Below are positions 17,754 through 29,200 of a DNA stretch of 64,000 nucleotides, piece by piece. The notes beneath the pieces were generated by a model, which made no database searches, was not told where the DNA came from, and was given only the letters and a program-made list of their open reading frames with translations. The stretch covers positions 1 through 64,000 of the forward strand of contig NZ_JADKPR010000024.1 of NCBI RefSeq assembly GCF_015351475.1. Reading direction: 5' to 3'. Source of the DNA: Flavobacterium sp. HJJ (GTDB lineage: Bacteria > Bacteroidota > Bacteroidia > Flavobacteriales > Flavobacteriaceae). A program made the position numbers and the translations under genes. How positions within the stretch are numbered: the first letter of the stretch is position 1; each line of letters opens with the position of its first letter.

Positions 17754-20099
17754 ATGAAAACGAAACATTTATTATTGTGTGCATTATCCATATTTTCAGT
17801 AGTAGGAGGATTAAAGGCGCAAGAATCAGATAAAAAGAAAAGTCAGCATATTTCAGATTCACTTGTTGTTAATAAAAAGGAAGAGAAAAATAGAAATGTG
17901 ATGTTGAACGCCGAAAGTAATATCGGCCCACGAAATGTAAATATTGGTCTTCCTTTTACAGGGGATGTAGTTATATTAGAGAATGGACTTCCTGTGGTAT
18001 ATTACTTTTATCCAACGCTTCCTACTACTTCATGGAGAATGGATAACAGTTTGTCAAAAATGGGACTTATGTCCTTTGCAGAAAGTGCAATTACAACCGG
18101 TAAAGTTGGTTATGCTGTAAAAAGCTTTGACAGAGACGCTAGTACCTCATTAAAAGGATATGGTTCAGTATATGTGAATTCATTTGGGTCTTCTAGATAT
18201 GATTTAACTTTAACAGGCCCTTTAGGTAAAAAAGGTTGGGGTTATATGATAGATGCTTATAAGAATTTTGATAGAGGAAACGGTACTAATTATGAATTTA
18301 CACCATGGAATGACAATACAACCATGCTTAAATTTGGAATTCAAAAAAAATACAAAAATGGAAATGTACGTTTACTTTTTAAAACAATAAACAGTCAGTC
18401 CGTAACTACAAATTACAGTCCACTTACTTATAATGGGAATGGTAAAACAACACCGCTAGATAATTTTAAATTAGGAACAGATTCCTATATTCTTGGATCA
18501 GGGATGATACCATACTATAACTATAATACTGGTGTCGCTGCATACGCAGATTTAAATAGTAGTGAATTCTCTCGGACAGATTCTCATACTCTTTATTTAA
18601 ATGGGGAGCATAATTTTGCGAGTGGTTGGAAAATGACTTATTCTACAATGTATCAAGATGTGAATAATCCTTTGGCAATAACATTTCCTTTGACTTTGGG
18701 AGTATATGATCCAGATAGAGCGGCTGCCAGCAAATGGAGTTTTAAATATCAAGGTACTTCAAATGCTTATACGGGTTCAGCACAGATGGTTTCTTCACAA
18801 ATGATTCCGCAATCAAAAAACAATTCTGTATTTAGCAGGGTAGAGTTGACTAAGAAGATCGGTGTACATGATTTTCGTTTTGGGCTAAATCAACTCTATA
18901 CTCATAGACAATTTAATTCTAACTCTGGTTTGTATTTCCAGACGGTTGAACCAAATCCTCAACTTTTAGATTTATATTCTTTTGTTCCAGCCTATAACAT
19001 GACGGTAAAAGTTACCAACGATCATGGGTTAATGCCTGCATCAGCAGGTGGGTACGGCAGTTCTACGAATGATCAATATATTAAGTTTGCTGTTTACGGT
19101 ACTGATGATTTCAAAATTGGGAAAAGATTGGATGTAGGAGTGGGATTGCGTTTGGAGAACCAGACTATCAAAGATCATTCGAATCCTTATATTAATGATT
19201 TTCTAAAAGACAGACCATTAGTTAGTCATGATTTCAAAAATCGTTTGAATACTGTAGGTTCATTTAATTTTGTTTACAAAATTTCTAGCCAGTTTGGTTT
19301 AGTAGGAGATGCTACTTATAACTCGTGGAATGAACGTTATTGGGATTACCCTTACAGAGATGCAAATGGTAACCCAATTGCTGATCCAAGTACTCCTGGA
19401 GCAAAACCAATGCAAACTGCTCCTAAAGAGTTTAAAACTAATGTAACCAACTTTGGTGGTGGAATTTTTTACAATATTGCAAATAAAATGCAGCTAGTTT
19501 CAAAATTGACGTACATTACAAAAGACAATATAAGAACAAGCCAGACTGTAACCAATCCGGCCAATGCAGCTGAAAGAACAACTTTCGATCCGATTATTTA
19601 TGATTTGAGTACTGTAGGATGGACAACTGATATTATGACTACTCCATTTAAAAATTTCGATCTTCACTATTTATTTACTTTGCAAGCACCTAAATACAAG
19701 AATTATACTTATTCAGCATATGGAACAACATATGATTATAGCGATAAATATATTCCAGAATTGTCTGGGGTATTGATGGAGATTGATCCAAGTTACTCAT
19801 TCAAGAACGGTATTAGGCTTTGGACAAGCTTGCGCTATTTTGGAAAACAGTATGGTAACCCTACTAACGTATTTTACTATGATGGATGGTGGGAAAATTT
19901 TGGAGGTGTTGATTATCGTTTAAGTCGTGACATCAATTTGAAATTCCAAGTAACTAACTTCTTAAATCAAGAAGGAGTGAAAGGTAAAATACAAGGTGCT
20001 GACCAAATTACTGATGCAACTCCTTTTACTGATCGTACGATCGTGGCTAGTGGTATTCGTCCAAGAACATTTGAGTTAACTTTACAATATAAATTCTAA
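17754..20099 (+). CDS. TonB-dependent outer-membrane receptor (no SusD partner nearby)
   Basis: The 781-residue protein has a signal peptide (ends near GGLKAQ), a plug-like N-terminal part (NIGLPFTGDVVILENGLPVV) and a long series of amphipathic barrel strands ending in the outer-membrane signature FELTLQYKF with a terminal Phe. It lacks the carboxypeptidase-like N-terminal extension of SusC proteins, and no SusD gene lies near. Such receptors import siderophores, vitamins or oligosaccharides using TonB energy; the substrate cannot be told. It follows a membrane-bound AraC gene and precedes a small secreted protein and a carbohydrate locus. A strong hairpin lies 11 bases after its stop. Confidence 0.85.
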   Translation: MKTKHLLLCALSIFSVVGGLKAQESDKKKSQHISDSLVVNKKEEKNRNVMLNAESNIGPRNVNIGLPFTGDVVILENGLPVVYYFYPTLPTTSWRMDNSLSKMGLMSFAESAITTGKVGYAVKSFDRDASTSLKGYGSVYVNSFGSSRYDLTLTGPLGKKGWGYMIDAYKNFDRGNGTNYEFTPWNDNTTMLKFGIQKKYKNGNVRLLFKTINSQSVTTNYSPLTYNGNGKTTPLDNFKLGTDSYILGSGMIPYYNYNTGVAAYADLNSSEFSRTDSHTLYLNGEHNFASGWKMTYSTMYQDVNNPLAITFPLTLGVYDPDRAAASKWSFKYQGTSNAYTGSAQMVSSQMIPQSKNNSVFSRVELTKKIGVHDFRFGLNQLYTHRQFNSNSGLYFQTVEPNPQLLDLYSFVPAYNMTVKVTNDHGLMPASAGGYGSSTNDQYIKFAVYGTDDFKIGKRLDVGVGLRLENQTIKDHSNPYINDFLKDRPLVSHDFKNRLNTVGSFNFVYKISSQFGLVGDATYNSWNERYWDYPYRDANGNPIADPSTPGAKPMQTAPKEFKTNVTNFGGGIFYNIANKMQLVSKLTYITKDNIRTSQTVTNPANAAERTTFDPIIYDLSTVGWTTDIMTTPFKNFDLHYLFTLQAPKYKNYTYSAYGTTYDYSDKYIPELSGVLMEIDPSYSFKNGIRLWTSLRYFGKQYGNPTNVFYYDGWWENFGGVDYRLSRDINLKFQVTNFLNQEGVKGKIQGADQITDATPFTDRTIVASGIRPRTFELTLQYKF

Positions 20100-20110
20100 A
20101 CAATCAAATT

Positions 20111-20157
20111 CTTATTTAAGCGCTCACATGACTTAAATGTATTGTGAGCGCAATAAG
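20111..20157 (+). promoter_or_regulatory. Strong intercistronic hairpin without T tail
   Basis: GCGCTCACA (20120-20128) pairs perfectly with TGTGAGCGC (20143-20151), and CTTATT (20111-20116) / AATAAG (20152-20157) extends the stem past a 3-base bulge. No T-run follows, so it is not a standard terminator. It sits between the receptor and the small secreted-protein gene and may stabilise or attenuate the mRNA (inference). Confidence 0.6.
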
Positions 20158-20193
20158 AATGAAAACCTTAATTAATTTAAAACACTAATTATT

Positions 20194-20574
20194 ATGAAAA
20201 CAATTAAAATGATTTTCGCTACAGCTTTACTTATTTTGGTATCAGTTACAGTAAAAGCACAAGAGAAAAAAGTTGACTTCTTCGTAGGTAAATGGGAATG
20301 TCTAACAGTTGGAACTCCAGGAGGGGATGGCAAATCTGTAATTATTTTGAAGAGAAATGAAGAGGGGAAACTTACAGGTTCATTAAGCTCAATTGCCAAC
20401 ACAGGAGGTGACAGTCCTTTTTCAAGAGTAGATGAAAAAGAAAAATCGGTTACGGTATACTTCAAAGCAAATGGATATGATGTATATATTTATTTAGAAA
20501 AAGTAGATGACAATCATTTGTCTGGAAGTACAATGGATATGTTTGATACTACAGCTACAAGGGTTCAGGGATAA
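20194..20574 (+). CDS. Small secreted protein, unknown function
   Basis: The product has 126 residues and begins with a signal peptide (ends near TVKAQ). The mature part, about 105 residues, starts FFVGKWECLTVGTPGGDGK and ends with LEKVDDNHLSGSTMDMFD. This alternating strand pattern, with an early GKWE motif and a later D-N-x-L-x-G, resembles lipocalin-like or DUF1579-like small beta-barrels that bind ligands, but no family can be named with certainty. It lies 94 bases after the receptor gene on the same strand, probably co-transcribed through a hairpin, so it could help ligand capture in the periplasm. Confidence 0.75.
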   Translation: MKTIKMIFATALLILVSVTVKAQEKKVDFFVGKWECLTVGTPGGDGKSVIILKRNEEGKLTGSLSSIANTGGDSPFSRVDEKEKSVTVYFKANGYDVYIYLEKVDDNHLSGSTMDMFDTTATRVQG

Positions 20575-20606
20575 AACTCTCTTAAAAAGTACATTCAGAT
20601 TTTAGG

Positions 20607-20632
20607 GGGCAGCTTCAAATGCTGCCCTTCTT
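20607..20632 (+). terminator. Terminator-like hairpin after the small secreted protein
   Basis: GGGCAGC (20607-20613) and GCTGCCC (20621-20627) form a perfect stem with a 7-base loop. The following TTCTT is a weak T tract. Confidence 0.6.
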
Positions 20633-20727
20633 AAAGGTAATACACGGAGCTTAGTTACAGTTCTGTGAGGACTTTTGTTTTCTAATTCCTAGAAGTTTTA
20701 ATCTAATTTTTTCTGGTAAATCAACTA

Positions 20728-20735
20728 TAACTTTG
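20728..20735 (+). promoter_or_regulatory. TAnnTTTG promoter box ahead of the second glycan locus
   Basis: TAACTTTG matches the Bacteroidota -7 consensus and lies 41 bases before the ATG at 20776. The upstream TTG element is not clear, so confidence is moderate. Confidence 0.45.
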
Positions 20736-20775
20736 ATTATGTAGTTTCATAATGTTTGTTTCAAAAGATTCAATA

Positions 20776-22556
20776 ATGAAGAAAATTAATATAAAAAAAG
20801 CTCTTTTTATTTCATTTATCTTTATTTCGATCCATAGTAAAGCTCAAATTAAATTTGATCAGTCTACTTTTTGTAATCCAATAAATTTGAGTTACAAATT
20901 TCAACCGGATTTGCCCTCTCGTCGAGAGGCTGCAGACCCTACAATGGTTCTGTTTAAAGGTAAATACTATTTATTTGCATCCAAATCGGGAGGATATTGG
21001 GTTTCAGATAATCTTTTGAAATGGTCGTTTGTCACTAGTACTCAGCTTCCATTGGAAGACTATGCACCAACAGCTTTGGTAATGAACAATGTTTTATATT
21101 TTATGGCACTTGATCGCCGAATCTATAAAGCAGTGGATCCACTAATAGGGCAGTGGGAAATTGCAAAAGATTCTATGGATATTTATGCTGGTGATCCCTG
21201 TTTGTTTCTGGACGATGATGGTCGATTGTATTTATATCACGGGTTAACAAACTCAAAGCCGATTCGTGGTATTGAAATTGATCCAAATACCTTCAATACT
21301 ATTGGAGATGAAAAAAATCTTTGCAATACCAATCCTAAATTAAATGGGTGGGAAAGAACAGGGAATTACAATACGGAACAGAAAAGACCATTTTTGGAAG
21401 GTGCTTGGATAACAAAACATAATGGAAAATATTTTTTGCAGTATGCTTCGCCGGGAACTCAGTACAAAAGTTATAATGATGGATTGTATGTAGGTGATAA
21501 ACCTCTAGGACCTTTTGAATTAGCCGATAATAATCCGTTCTCCTATAAACCTGAAGGTTTTGTGTGCTCTGCAGGCCATAGTAGTACTTTTCAAGATAAA
21601 CATGGTAATACATGGCATATTGTTACCATGTTGGTAGGATTGAAACATAGATTTGAAAGAAGAATTGGAATGTTTCCAGCATTTTTTGACAAAGATGGAG
21701 TGTTTTATACCTACACAGGATTTGGGGATTTTCCACATGAAATGCCAAATAGAAAAATAAAGTCCCCTGAAGATTATCAACCTTCTGCAATGTTGCTTTC
21801 CTGTAATAAGCCAATAGAAGTTTCATCCCAGATAGAAGGGCATTCAAAGAATTATGCTACTAACGAAAATATTTAGGATTATTGGAGTGATAAGGGCGAG
21901 TGGTTATTAATTGACTTACTAGATAAATGTAAAGTAAGCAGCATTCATATAAATTATTATGATGAAGCCACATTGGTAACAGGTAGATCAGAATCATTTA
22001 TTATCAATATTTATTAGAGTATTCTAATGATAAAATAAATTGGAAAACACTCGTAGATAAAAGTAATAATAGAACTGATATTCCTCATGACTATGTGGAA
22101 TTGCAGGCACCGGTATCTGCTCGTTACATACGATTAACAAATTACCATGTTCCTGACGGCAAATTTGCAATTTCTGATTTACGTGTATTTGGAAAAGGCA
22201 ACACAAAAAAAGCAAAGCCCGTAGAGTCTTTTTCTGCTGTTAGAGATACTGTTGATGCCTATAATGTAACATTGAATTGGAAGAAAAATGACAAAGTAAC
22301 TGGTTACAATATTAGCTATGGGATGTCACCTGACAAATTATATCAAAATTATCAGGTATTGGGTTCGGAATCATTAGCCATTGATAGCCTTAACTCTTTA
22401 CAAGACTACTATTTCACAATTGATACTTTTAATGAAGTTGGGATTACAAAAGGGACTATCGTTATAAAAGCTTCTGTAAATAAAAAAGATAGCTTGAAAC
22501 TAACTAATAAGAAAAATATTTATGAAAAAAATAATATTTATAATGTTTTTGTTTAG
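20776..22556 (+). pseudogene. Broken GH43-family glycosidase with discoidin and FN3 domains
   Basis: The frame starts MKKINIKKALFISFIF (ATG 20776, a signal peptide; an upstream ATG at 20752 is less likely). It encodes a five-blade GH43-like domain with the REAADPTMV motif, then hits TAG at 21874-21876 inside the discoidin (F5/8-type) domain. Reading continues in frame past the stop (DYWSDKGEWLLIDLLD) to about 22015. It then shifts frame to EYSNDKINWKTLVDKSNN and runs through the rest of the discoidin domain and an FN3-like domain to 22556. The paralogue at 31989-33722 is collinear and unbroken, which proves the defect. The GH43 domain alone could still be made and exported. The 3' end overlaps the next GH2 gene by 35 bases. 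Confidence 0.88.
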
Positions 22557-25095
22557 CATAGCTATTGCAGCAAATGCTCAACAAAAGATTGAAACAATTA
22601 ATGAATTTTGGCGCTTTGAAAGGAGTGATATTAATTTGGCGTCTGATCCTTCTTTTAATGACACGGATTGGAAAGTTGTTAATTTACCACACACATGGAA
22701 TGCAGACGACGCTTTGAAAACTAATAATTATTACCAGGGAATTGGTTGGTATAGAAAGAAATTGATAGCCACAATACTTGAAAATAAAAAGTACTGCATT
22801 TTTTTTGAAGGTGCTTTACAAGATATTCACTTGTTTGTAAATGGCAAGGAAGTAGGAAGGCATCAAGGAGGATATTCGGCTTTCAGGTTCGATATTACAT
22901 CGTATTTGAATAAAGGAAATAAAGCGGTTAATCAAATTGCTGTAAAAGTGGATAATACGCTAAATCCATCTATTGCTCCTGCAGCATTTAGTGCAGATTT
23001 TAATTTCTGGGGAGGTATTTATCGAGATGTCTATCTCGAAGAATATAACCAAGTACATTTTCGTAGTGACAATTATGGATCAAATGGAGTATTTATAGAA
23101 ACTCCAGAAGTAAGTAATGATGCTGCTAGGGTTAAAATCCGAGGGGAAGTAAAAAACGAAGGACTTAAAGTTTTATCGGTAAAAATAAAAAATGCAATAG
23201 TTGATGCTGATGGAAAAACAGTTAATGAAACGACTATCAAGTTAAAAACAGAACCAGGAAAGAATATATCTTTTACAGCACTATCTGATATAATTAAAGC
23301 TCCACAATTATGGTCACCAGATTCGCCATATTTATATAGGGTAACAACTCAAGTGATTAATGAAAAAACGGGTGAAGTACTTGATGAAGTGGGAAATCCA
23401 TTAGGATTTCGATGGTTTAGCGCTGATACAAAAAATGGATTTATGCTTAACGGGAAACCTTTAAAATTAATTGGTGCATGTAGACATCAAGATTATAAAG
23501 GACTAGGCAATGCATTAAGTAATGATTTGAATAGATATGATATAAAACTTATAAAAGATATGGGGGCTAATTATATTAGAATTTCGCATTATCCTCAAGA
23601 TCCTTCTGTTTTGGAAGCATGTGATAAACTAGGATTAATAGCTTGGGAAGAAATTCCAATCGTGAATGCTATTACGCCTACAAAAGAGTTTTTTGAAAAT
23701 TGCCGTATTAATCTAACCGAGATGATCAGACAACATTATAATCATCCTTGTGTTGTCTTTTGGGGATACTCTAATGAGGTATTAATAGGTGGATATTCTG
23801 ATGAGCTTGGAGAATTGCATAAAGAATTGGAAGCAATTTGTCATAAAGAAGACGCTAACAGACTTACGGTATTAGCATTTCATGCCAGTCCAGTTTACAA
23901 CAAAAAAGGACTCGGTGATTTACCCAATGTTGTTGGATGGAATCGTTATGAAGGATGGTACAGAGCGACACTTGCAGATTTTGGTAAATTTCTAGATGAT
24001 GAAAATGCCAAATACCCAAATCGTCCCTTGATTATAAGTGAGTACGGTAGTGGTTCAGATACACGCCTTCACAGTTTAAGCCCAGAAAGCTATGATTTTA
24101 GTATGGAATATCAGCAATTGTTTCATTCTTCATATCTTAAGCAAATACTTGAAAGACCATTTGTAATTGGATCATCAGTTTGGAATTTTATTGATTTTGG
24201 AGTTTCCAAACGAGGAGAATCGATGCCAGGAATTAATAATAAAGGGCTTGTTCAATATGATCGCCAGCCGAAAGATATTTATTATTTCATGCAAGCTGCA
24301 TTGACAAAAAAACCAGTACTTTATATTGCATCTAGAAATTGGGCAGATCGTATCGGAACTACGGCAGCACCAAACGAAAATTTTGTCAAACAGCAAGTTA
24401 AGGTGTTTTCTAATTTGCCTGAGGTAGAACTGTTTGTAAACGGTAAATCAGTTGGTAAGCAAAAAATAATTGATTTTACAGCGATTTATGATGTACCTTT
24501 TGAAGATGGCGTAAATTTACTTGAAGTAATTTCAGGAACTCACAAGGATGCATTTGAAGTTAATTTCAAAGTTCTTCCTTCCGATTTGCGTACAAGTAAA
24601 GACAAAGATCTTGTCGTTGCTGTCAATGCGGGATCCAAATGTTTTTTTACTGATCCTGATAACCGTGTAATTTATCAACCTGATCAAGTTTATCGAGAAG
24701 GAAGCTGGGGATTGATTGGACTTGACTTAAATAGCACAGTAAGAAGTAATTTGAATGTTCCTCAAACTATAAAGGCAACAAATATTGCCCCTCTTTTTCA
24801 AACAGCTCGGTTAGGGATGAAGGCCTATAAGTTTGACGTTCCTGACGGCCGCTATGAAATAGATTTGCAATTTTGCGAGCTGGAGCAATATGAAGCTGGG
24901 AAGAGAATTTTTGATATAAATATCAACGGGAAGGAAATTGCGAAATCATTTGATTTGTTTGAACATTCGAGTATGCTGACAGCGCTAATCAAAACCTATT
25001 CAGTTGAAGTAAAAGATGGGAAGGGAGTTCGAATTGATTTTATTCCAGTGGTAGGGCAAGCTATAATAAGTGGCATTAAGCTAACTAGACTTTAA
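22522..25095 (+). CDS. Secreted GH2 glycoside hydrolase with C-terminal malectin-like domain
   Basis: This 857-residue protein has a signal peptide (ends near AANAQ). A GH2 sugar-binding domain (residues about 40-175), an Ig-like domain and a TIM barrel follow, with acid/base Glu419 in GYSNEV and nucleophile Glu507 in IISEYG. The last roughly 170 residues (from about NAGSKCFFTDP) look like a malectin-type carbohydrate-binding module (YKFDVPDGRYEIDLQFCELE), typical of larger GH2 enzymes in plant-glycan loci. Likely activity is beta-galactosidase or beta-glucuronidase type. Its start lies inside the 3' end of the broken GH43 gene, indicating translational coupling in the original operon. Confidence 0.9.
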   Translation: MKKIIFIMFLFSIAIAANAQQKIETINEFWRFERSDINLASDPSFNDTDWKVVNLPHTWNADDALKTNNYYQGIGWYRKKLIATILENKKYCIFFEGALQDIHLFVNGKEVGRHQGGYSAFRFDITSYLNKGNKAVNQIAVKVDNTLNPSIAPAAFSADFNFWGGIYRDVYLEEYNQVHFRSDNYGSNGVFIETPEVSNDAARVKIRGEVKNEGLKVLSVKIKNAIVDADGKTVNETTIKLKTEPGKNISFTALSDIIKAPQLWSPDSPYLYRVTTQVINEKTGEVLDEVGNPLGFRWFSADTKNGFMLNGKPLKLIGACRHQDYKGLGNALSNDLNRYDIKLIKDMGANYIRISHYPQDPSVLEACDKLGLIAWEEIPIVNAITPTKEFFENCRINLTEMIRQHYNHPCVVFWGYSNEVLIGGYSDELGELHKELEAICHKEDANRLTVLAFHASPVYNKKGLGDLPNVVGWNRYEGWYRATLADFGKFLDDENAKYPNRPLIISEYGSGSDTRLHSLSPESYDFSMEYQQLFHSSYLKQILERPFVIGSSVWNFIDFGVSKRGESMPGINNKGLVQYDRQPKDIYYFMQAALTKKPVLYIASRNWADRIGTTAAPNENFVKQQVKVFSNLPEVELFVNGKSVGKQKIIDFTAIYDVPFEDGVNLLEVISGTHKDAFEVNFKVLPSDLRTSKDKDLVVAVNAGSKCFFTDPDNRVIYQPDQVYREGSWGLIGLDLNSTVRSNLNVPQTIKATNIAPLFQTARLGMKAYKFDVPDGRYEIDLQFCELEQYEAGKRIFDININGKEIAKSFDLFEHSSMLTALIKTYSVEVKDGKGVRIDFIPVVGQAIISGIKLTRL

Positions 25096-25123
25096 GTAAT
25101 GGTTGTAAATTTTTGCATTTAAA

Positions 25124-25252
25124 ATGAAAAACAAATTTATATATAGTATCTGCCTTTCTTTTTTGTTCCTTCTTACTATACCAATTCATAGTCAGTGTAT
25201 ATAGGTACAAATTCAGAAGATGTAATGCAAGCTTCTTTTGTATGGAAAAAAT
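25124..25252 (+). pseudogene. 5' scrap of an exported protein gene
   Basis: ATG 25124 opens a clear signal peptide (MKNKFIYSICLSFLFLLT, then IPIHSQ) that stops at TAG after 26 codons. In the next frame the text continues VYIGTNSEDVMQASFVWKK and stops. This looks like the start of a secreted protein cut off by a frameshift and deletion. The family cannot be named. Confidence 0.4.
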
Positions 25253-25300
25253 AAATTAAATAAAAAAAGGATAATCAATTTATTTAAATTACTTAAAATC

Positions 25301-26176
25301 ATGATAAAAAGTAAATCACTCAAATCTGTTTTAGCATTATTTAGCATTGTTTTTTTCTTATGTGCCTTTTCAGGAATTGATTCAAACCACAATATTGATA
25401 ATGTACAGTATAAATATGAAATTAAGAAAGATATTAATTATTACGAAGATAGTGCAAGTCTCGATGACACCTATAAAAAGTCGCAATGTAAACTTGATAT
25501 CTATTACCCGACAGATAAAAAAAATTTTACAACCGTTATATGGATACATGGTGGTAGTCTGACAGGTGGTAAACTGGAAATTCCCGATGAGTTGAAAGAC
25601 AAAGGTTATGCAGTTGTTGGTATAGAATACAGATTATCTCCTAAAGTAAAAGCAACGGTATGTATTGAGGATGCAGCAGCAGCAGTTGCTTGGGTTTTTA
25701 AACATATTGAAGAATTTGGAGGAAATAAGAAACTTATTTTTGTGTCAGGACATTCTGCAGGTGCATATCTCGGATTAATGGTAACACTTGATAAAAAATA
25801 TCTGAACAAATATAATGTAGATGCAGACAGTATTGCAGGTCTAATTGCTTTGAGCGGCCAGGTGGTTACACATTTTACGATAAGGCGAGAGTACGGAATA
25901 CCCAATAAGCAATTAATTATTGATGAATTTGCTCCATTATATCATGTACGAGTGAATGCTCCGCCCATTGTTTTGATTACTGGAGATGCCGAAAAAGAAC
26001 TTTTGGGTAGATATGAAGAAAATGCTTTGTTGTGGCGAATGATGAAATTGGTAGGTCATCAGAAGACCAAGATTTATAAATTGGATGGATTTGATCATAT
26101 TGGAATGGTAAAACCCGGACTATCACTGTTGAATAAAGATGTAGCTACTTTGGCTTTTGCTATTTCCCCCAATTAA
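25301..26176 (+). CDS. Secreted alpha/beta hydrolase (carboxylesterase-like)
   Basis: The start at ATG 25301 gives a signal peptide (MIKSKSLKSVLALFSIVFF); a longer frame from 25238 would put 21 charged residues before it. The roughly 291-residue protein has the oxyanion motif HGGS, nucleophile Ser152 in GHSAGA, an acid in the GDAEKE region and His in FDHIGM. This is the HSL/BD-FAE type of alpha/beta hydrolase, often a carbohydrate esterase (acetyl or feruloyl) in plant-glycan loci. Position between GH2 and GH78 genes supports deacylation of pectin side groups; the substrate is inferred. Confidence 0.83.
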   Translation: MIKSKSLKSVLALFSIVFFLCAFSGIDSNHNIDNVQYKYEIKKDINYYEDSASLDDTYKKSQCKLDIYYPTDKKNFTTVIWIHGGSLTGGKLEIPDELKDKGYAVVGIEYRLSPKVKATVCIEDAAAAVAWVFKHIEEFGGNKKLIFVSGHSAGAYLGLMVTLDKKYLNKYNVDADSIAGLIALSGQVVTHFTIRREYGIPNKQLIIDEFAPLYHVRVNAPPIVLITGDAEKELLGRYEENALLWRMMKLVGHQKTKIYKLDGFDHIGMVKPGLSLLNKDVATLAFAISPN

Positions 26177-26208
26177 TCTTTTTATGACACTAATAACACT
26201 TAAATTAA

Positions 26209-29200
26209 ATGATTATGCGCTTAATTTTTAAAAACACTTTAATGGCATTTTTTATATTGTTGAGCTTATTGCAGGTAAGAGGATCAAATTCTACTGTGCC
26301 AGCAAAATTAAGATGCAATTATTTGGTCAACCCTATTGGAATTGGGAATTCACATCCAAATTTATCATGGCAAACAAATGCCTCGGAAGAAAATTGGTTA
26401 CAAACAGCTTATCAGATTATTGTTGCTACGAGTCCTAAGCATTTAACTGAAAAAGAATGTGATGTTTGGAACAGTGGAAAAATCTTGGATGGTGAATCAG
26501 TATCAATACCTTATGCAGGACCAAAAATGAAATCCCAAAAAAGATACTATTGGGCAGTCAGGGTATGGGATAACAAGGGCAAGGTCTCGTTGTGGTCAGC
26601 GGCTGCTTTTTGGGAAATGGGAATATTAAATAATTCGGAATGGACAGCAAAATGGATTTCATTTACTGATAAAAAGACTATTTCCGATAGGGAAAACGTA
26701 TGTTGGGTTTGGTTGTCCGATCAGGATGCTCTGGATGTTCCTTCTAAAACGAAAGCATGGTTTAGATTAAAGGTCAATTTTAATGAGTTGCCAAAAATAG
26801 CCAGCTTACAAACAGTAGTACGTGGTGATTATCAGTTGTTTGTTAATGGTAAATTAGTAGTGGCTAAAACGAAAGCATGGCAAACATTTGAACGTCAGGA
26901 AATTTTAGGATACCTCCATAAAGGTGAAAATAACATAGACGTGAAGGTTTCAGCTGTTAGAACTTCTTCGTTTTCACCTTCTACTGGCAAGGCGTTGGCT
27001 GGTAATTATGCAACGTTTGCAGCCTTATTTAAAGTTGTGGATGCAAAGGGGACTATTACTAAATTCAAAACTTCTGACGGCAAATGGTTGGCCAGAAATG
27101 ATAATAACTCTGAATGGAAATTACCTAAGGTGGTAGGTGAATTAAATGATCCGAATTTTGGACTGGATCCAGGACCACTTGTGGAGTCTGCATCGATGTT
27201 CCGCAAAGAATTAAATGTAAAAAAAGATATAGCATCAGCACGACTTTATGTTTCTGCTTTAGGGAGTTATTGCGTGTATGTGAATGGACAACGCGTTAGT
27301 AATGCAGTATTAACTCCAGAATTTACCAATTACAATTCACGTATCACTTATCAAACTTATGATATAGCTTCTTTATTGAAGAAGGGGCAAAATGCCATTG
27401 GTTCATTGTTGGGTGATGGTTGGTTTGGAAGCCCTATGGGCTGGAACGGGGAATATGATTTATATGGCCCAGCTGCCAATAAGTTATTTGCCGAAATTCA
27501 TCTCAAATATACTGATGGAACGACTGAAAAAATAATAACCGACCAAACTTGGAAAGCGGATGCCTCTCCAATATTGTTATCTGAGATTTATGCCGGTGAG
27601 TTCTATGATGCACGTTTTGAGCAGTCAGGATGGAATAAAGTTGGATTTAATGATAAAAACTGGAATACAGTCAAAGAAGAAAAGGGTAACAACAATTTCT
27701 TATCTGCACAAGTAAATAATCCTGTTAAGGTTACGATGAAAGTAAAGCCTGTAGCAATACACAAAACACCTTCAGGTAATTGGATTATTGATATGGGGCA
27801 AAATTTAGTTGGATGGCTTCAATTAAAAGTTAAAGGCTCATCAGGGACAGTAGTAAGAATGCGATTTGCTGAAAAGTTAAGCAACAAAGACAGTATTTAT
27901 GTAGACAATTTACGTAATGCTACAGCCACAGATAATTACGTTTTAAAAGGTAAAGTAGATGAAGTTTTTACACCGCATTTTACTTTTCATGGGTTCAGAT
28001 ATATTGAAGTGAGTGGTTATCCAGGTCAATTAACTAATGATAATATTGTCGCAGAAGTAATTAGTTCTGTAGAAGATGTTACAGGTGTAGTAGAAACATC
28101 AAATCCTTTAATCAATAAAATGTATTCCTTAGGCATTTGGGGACAACGAAGTAATTTTATCAGTGTACCTACTGATTGCCCTCAAAGAGATGAAAGAATG
28201 GGTTACACGGGAGATGGTCAGGTATTTTGGAGAACAGGGACTTATAATTTTGATATTGCTGCATTTACCCATAAATGGTTAAAAGATATAGTTGATGAAC
28301 AAACTGTTGAGGGTGGTTTTACAAATACAGCTCCTGCTGTTCCAAAAAACAATAGAAAAAGTGGTTCTCCGGGCTGGGAAGACGCAGGTGTAATCGTTCC
28401 TTGGAATTCATGGATGCAATATGGAGACAAAGGACTTATAGAAGAAAATTGGAATGCCATGGTACGCTATATGGATTACGTTGCAGCAAAAAGCAATCAG
28501 TACATTCGCCCGGGTGGATATCTAGGAGATTGGTTAGCACCCGACGGAACAACGAATAATGATCTTATAAGCACGGGACTTTGGGGAATGACAGCCAAAA
28601 TGATGGCTCAAATGGCTACCACAACAAATAGAAATGAGGAGGCAAAGAAATATCTTGAATTGGCAGATAAAATAAAAGCGGCTTTTCAAAAACAATTTAT
28701 TGCGGCAGATGGAAAAGTTGGAACTGGTAGCCAGACATCATATGTAATTGCATTGCATACCGGTATGGTACCTGAATCTTTACAGAAAGTAGTTACAGAC
28801 AAATTGGTGCAATCTATTGAGGCACATGATGGTCATTTGACTACAGGATTCTTAGGAACACCATATTTACTTTTTGCTCTTTCTGAAAATGGCAGAGCAG
28901 ATGTGGCTTATCGTCTTTTATTGAATGAGACGTATCCATCTTGGGGTTATATGGTAAAAAATGGAGCAACTACTTGGTGGGAACGTTGGAACAGTGATAA
29001 AAGCGACCCTACAATGAATTCATACAATCATTATGCTTTTGGATCTGTAGTAGAATGGGTTTACAGATCAATGGCGGGTATAAATGCAGATCCAACTGCT
29101 CCTGGCTTTAAAAAAACTATAATTAGTCCAACAATCGACACTACCGGAAAAATTACAGATGCCAAGGGAAGATACAATTCGGTATATGGAGAGATTACTT

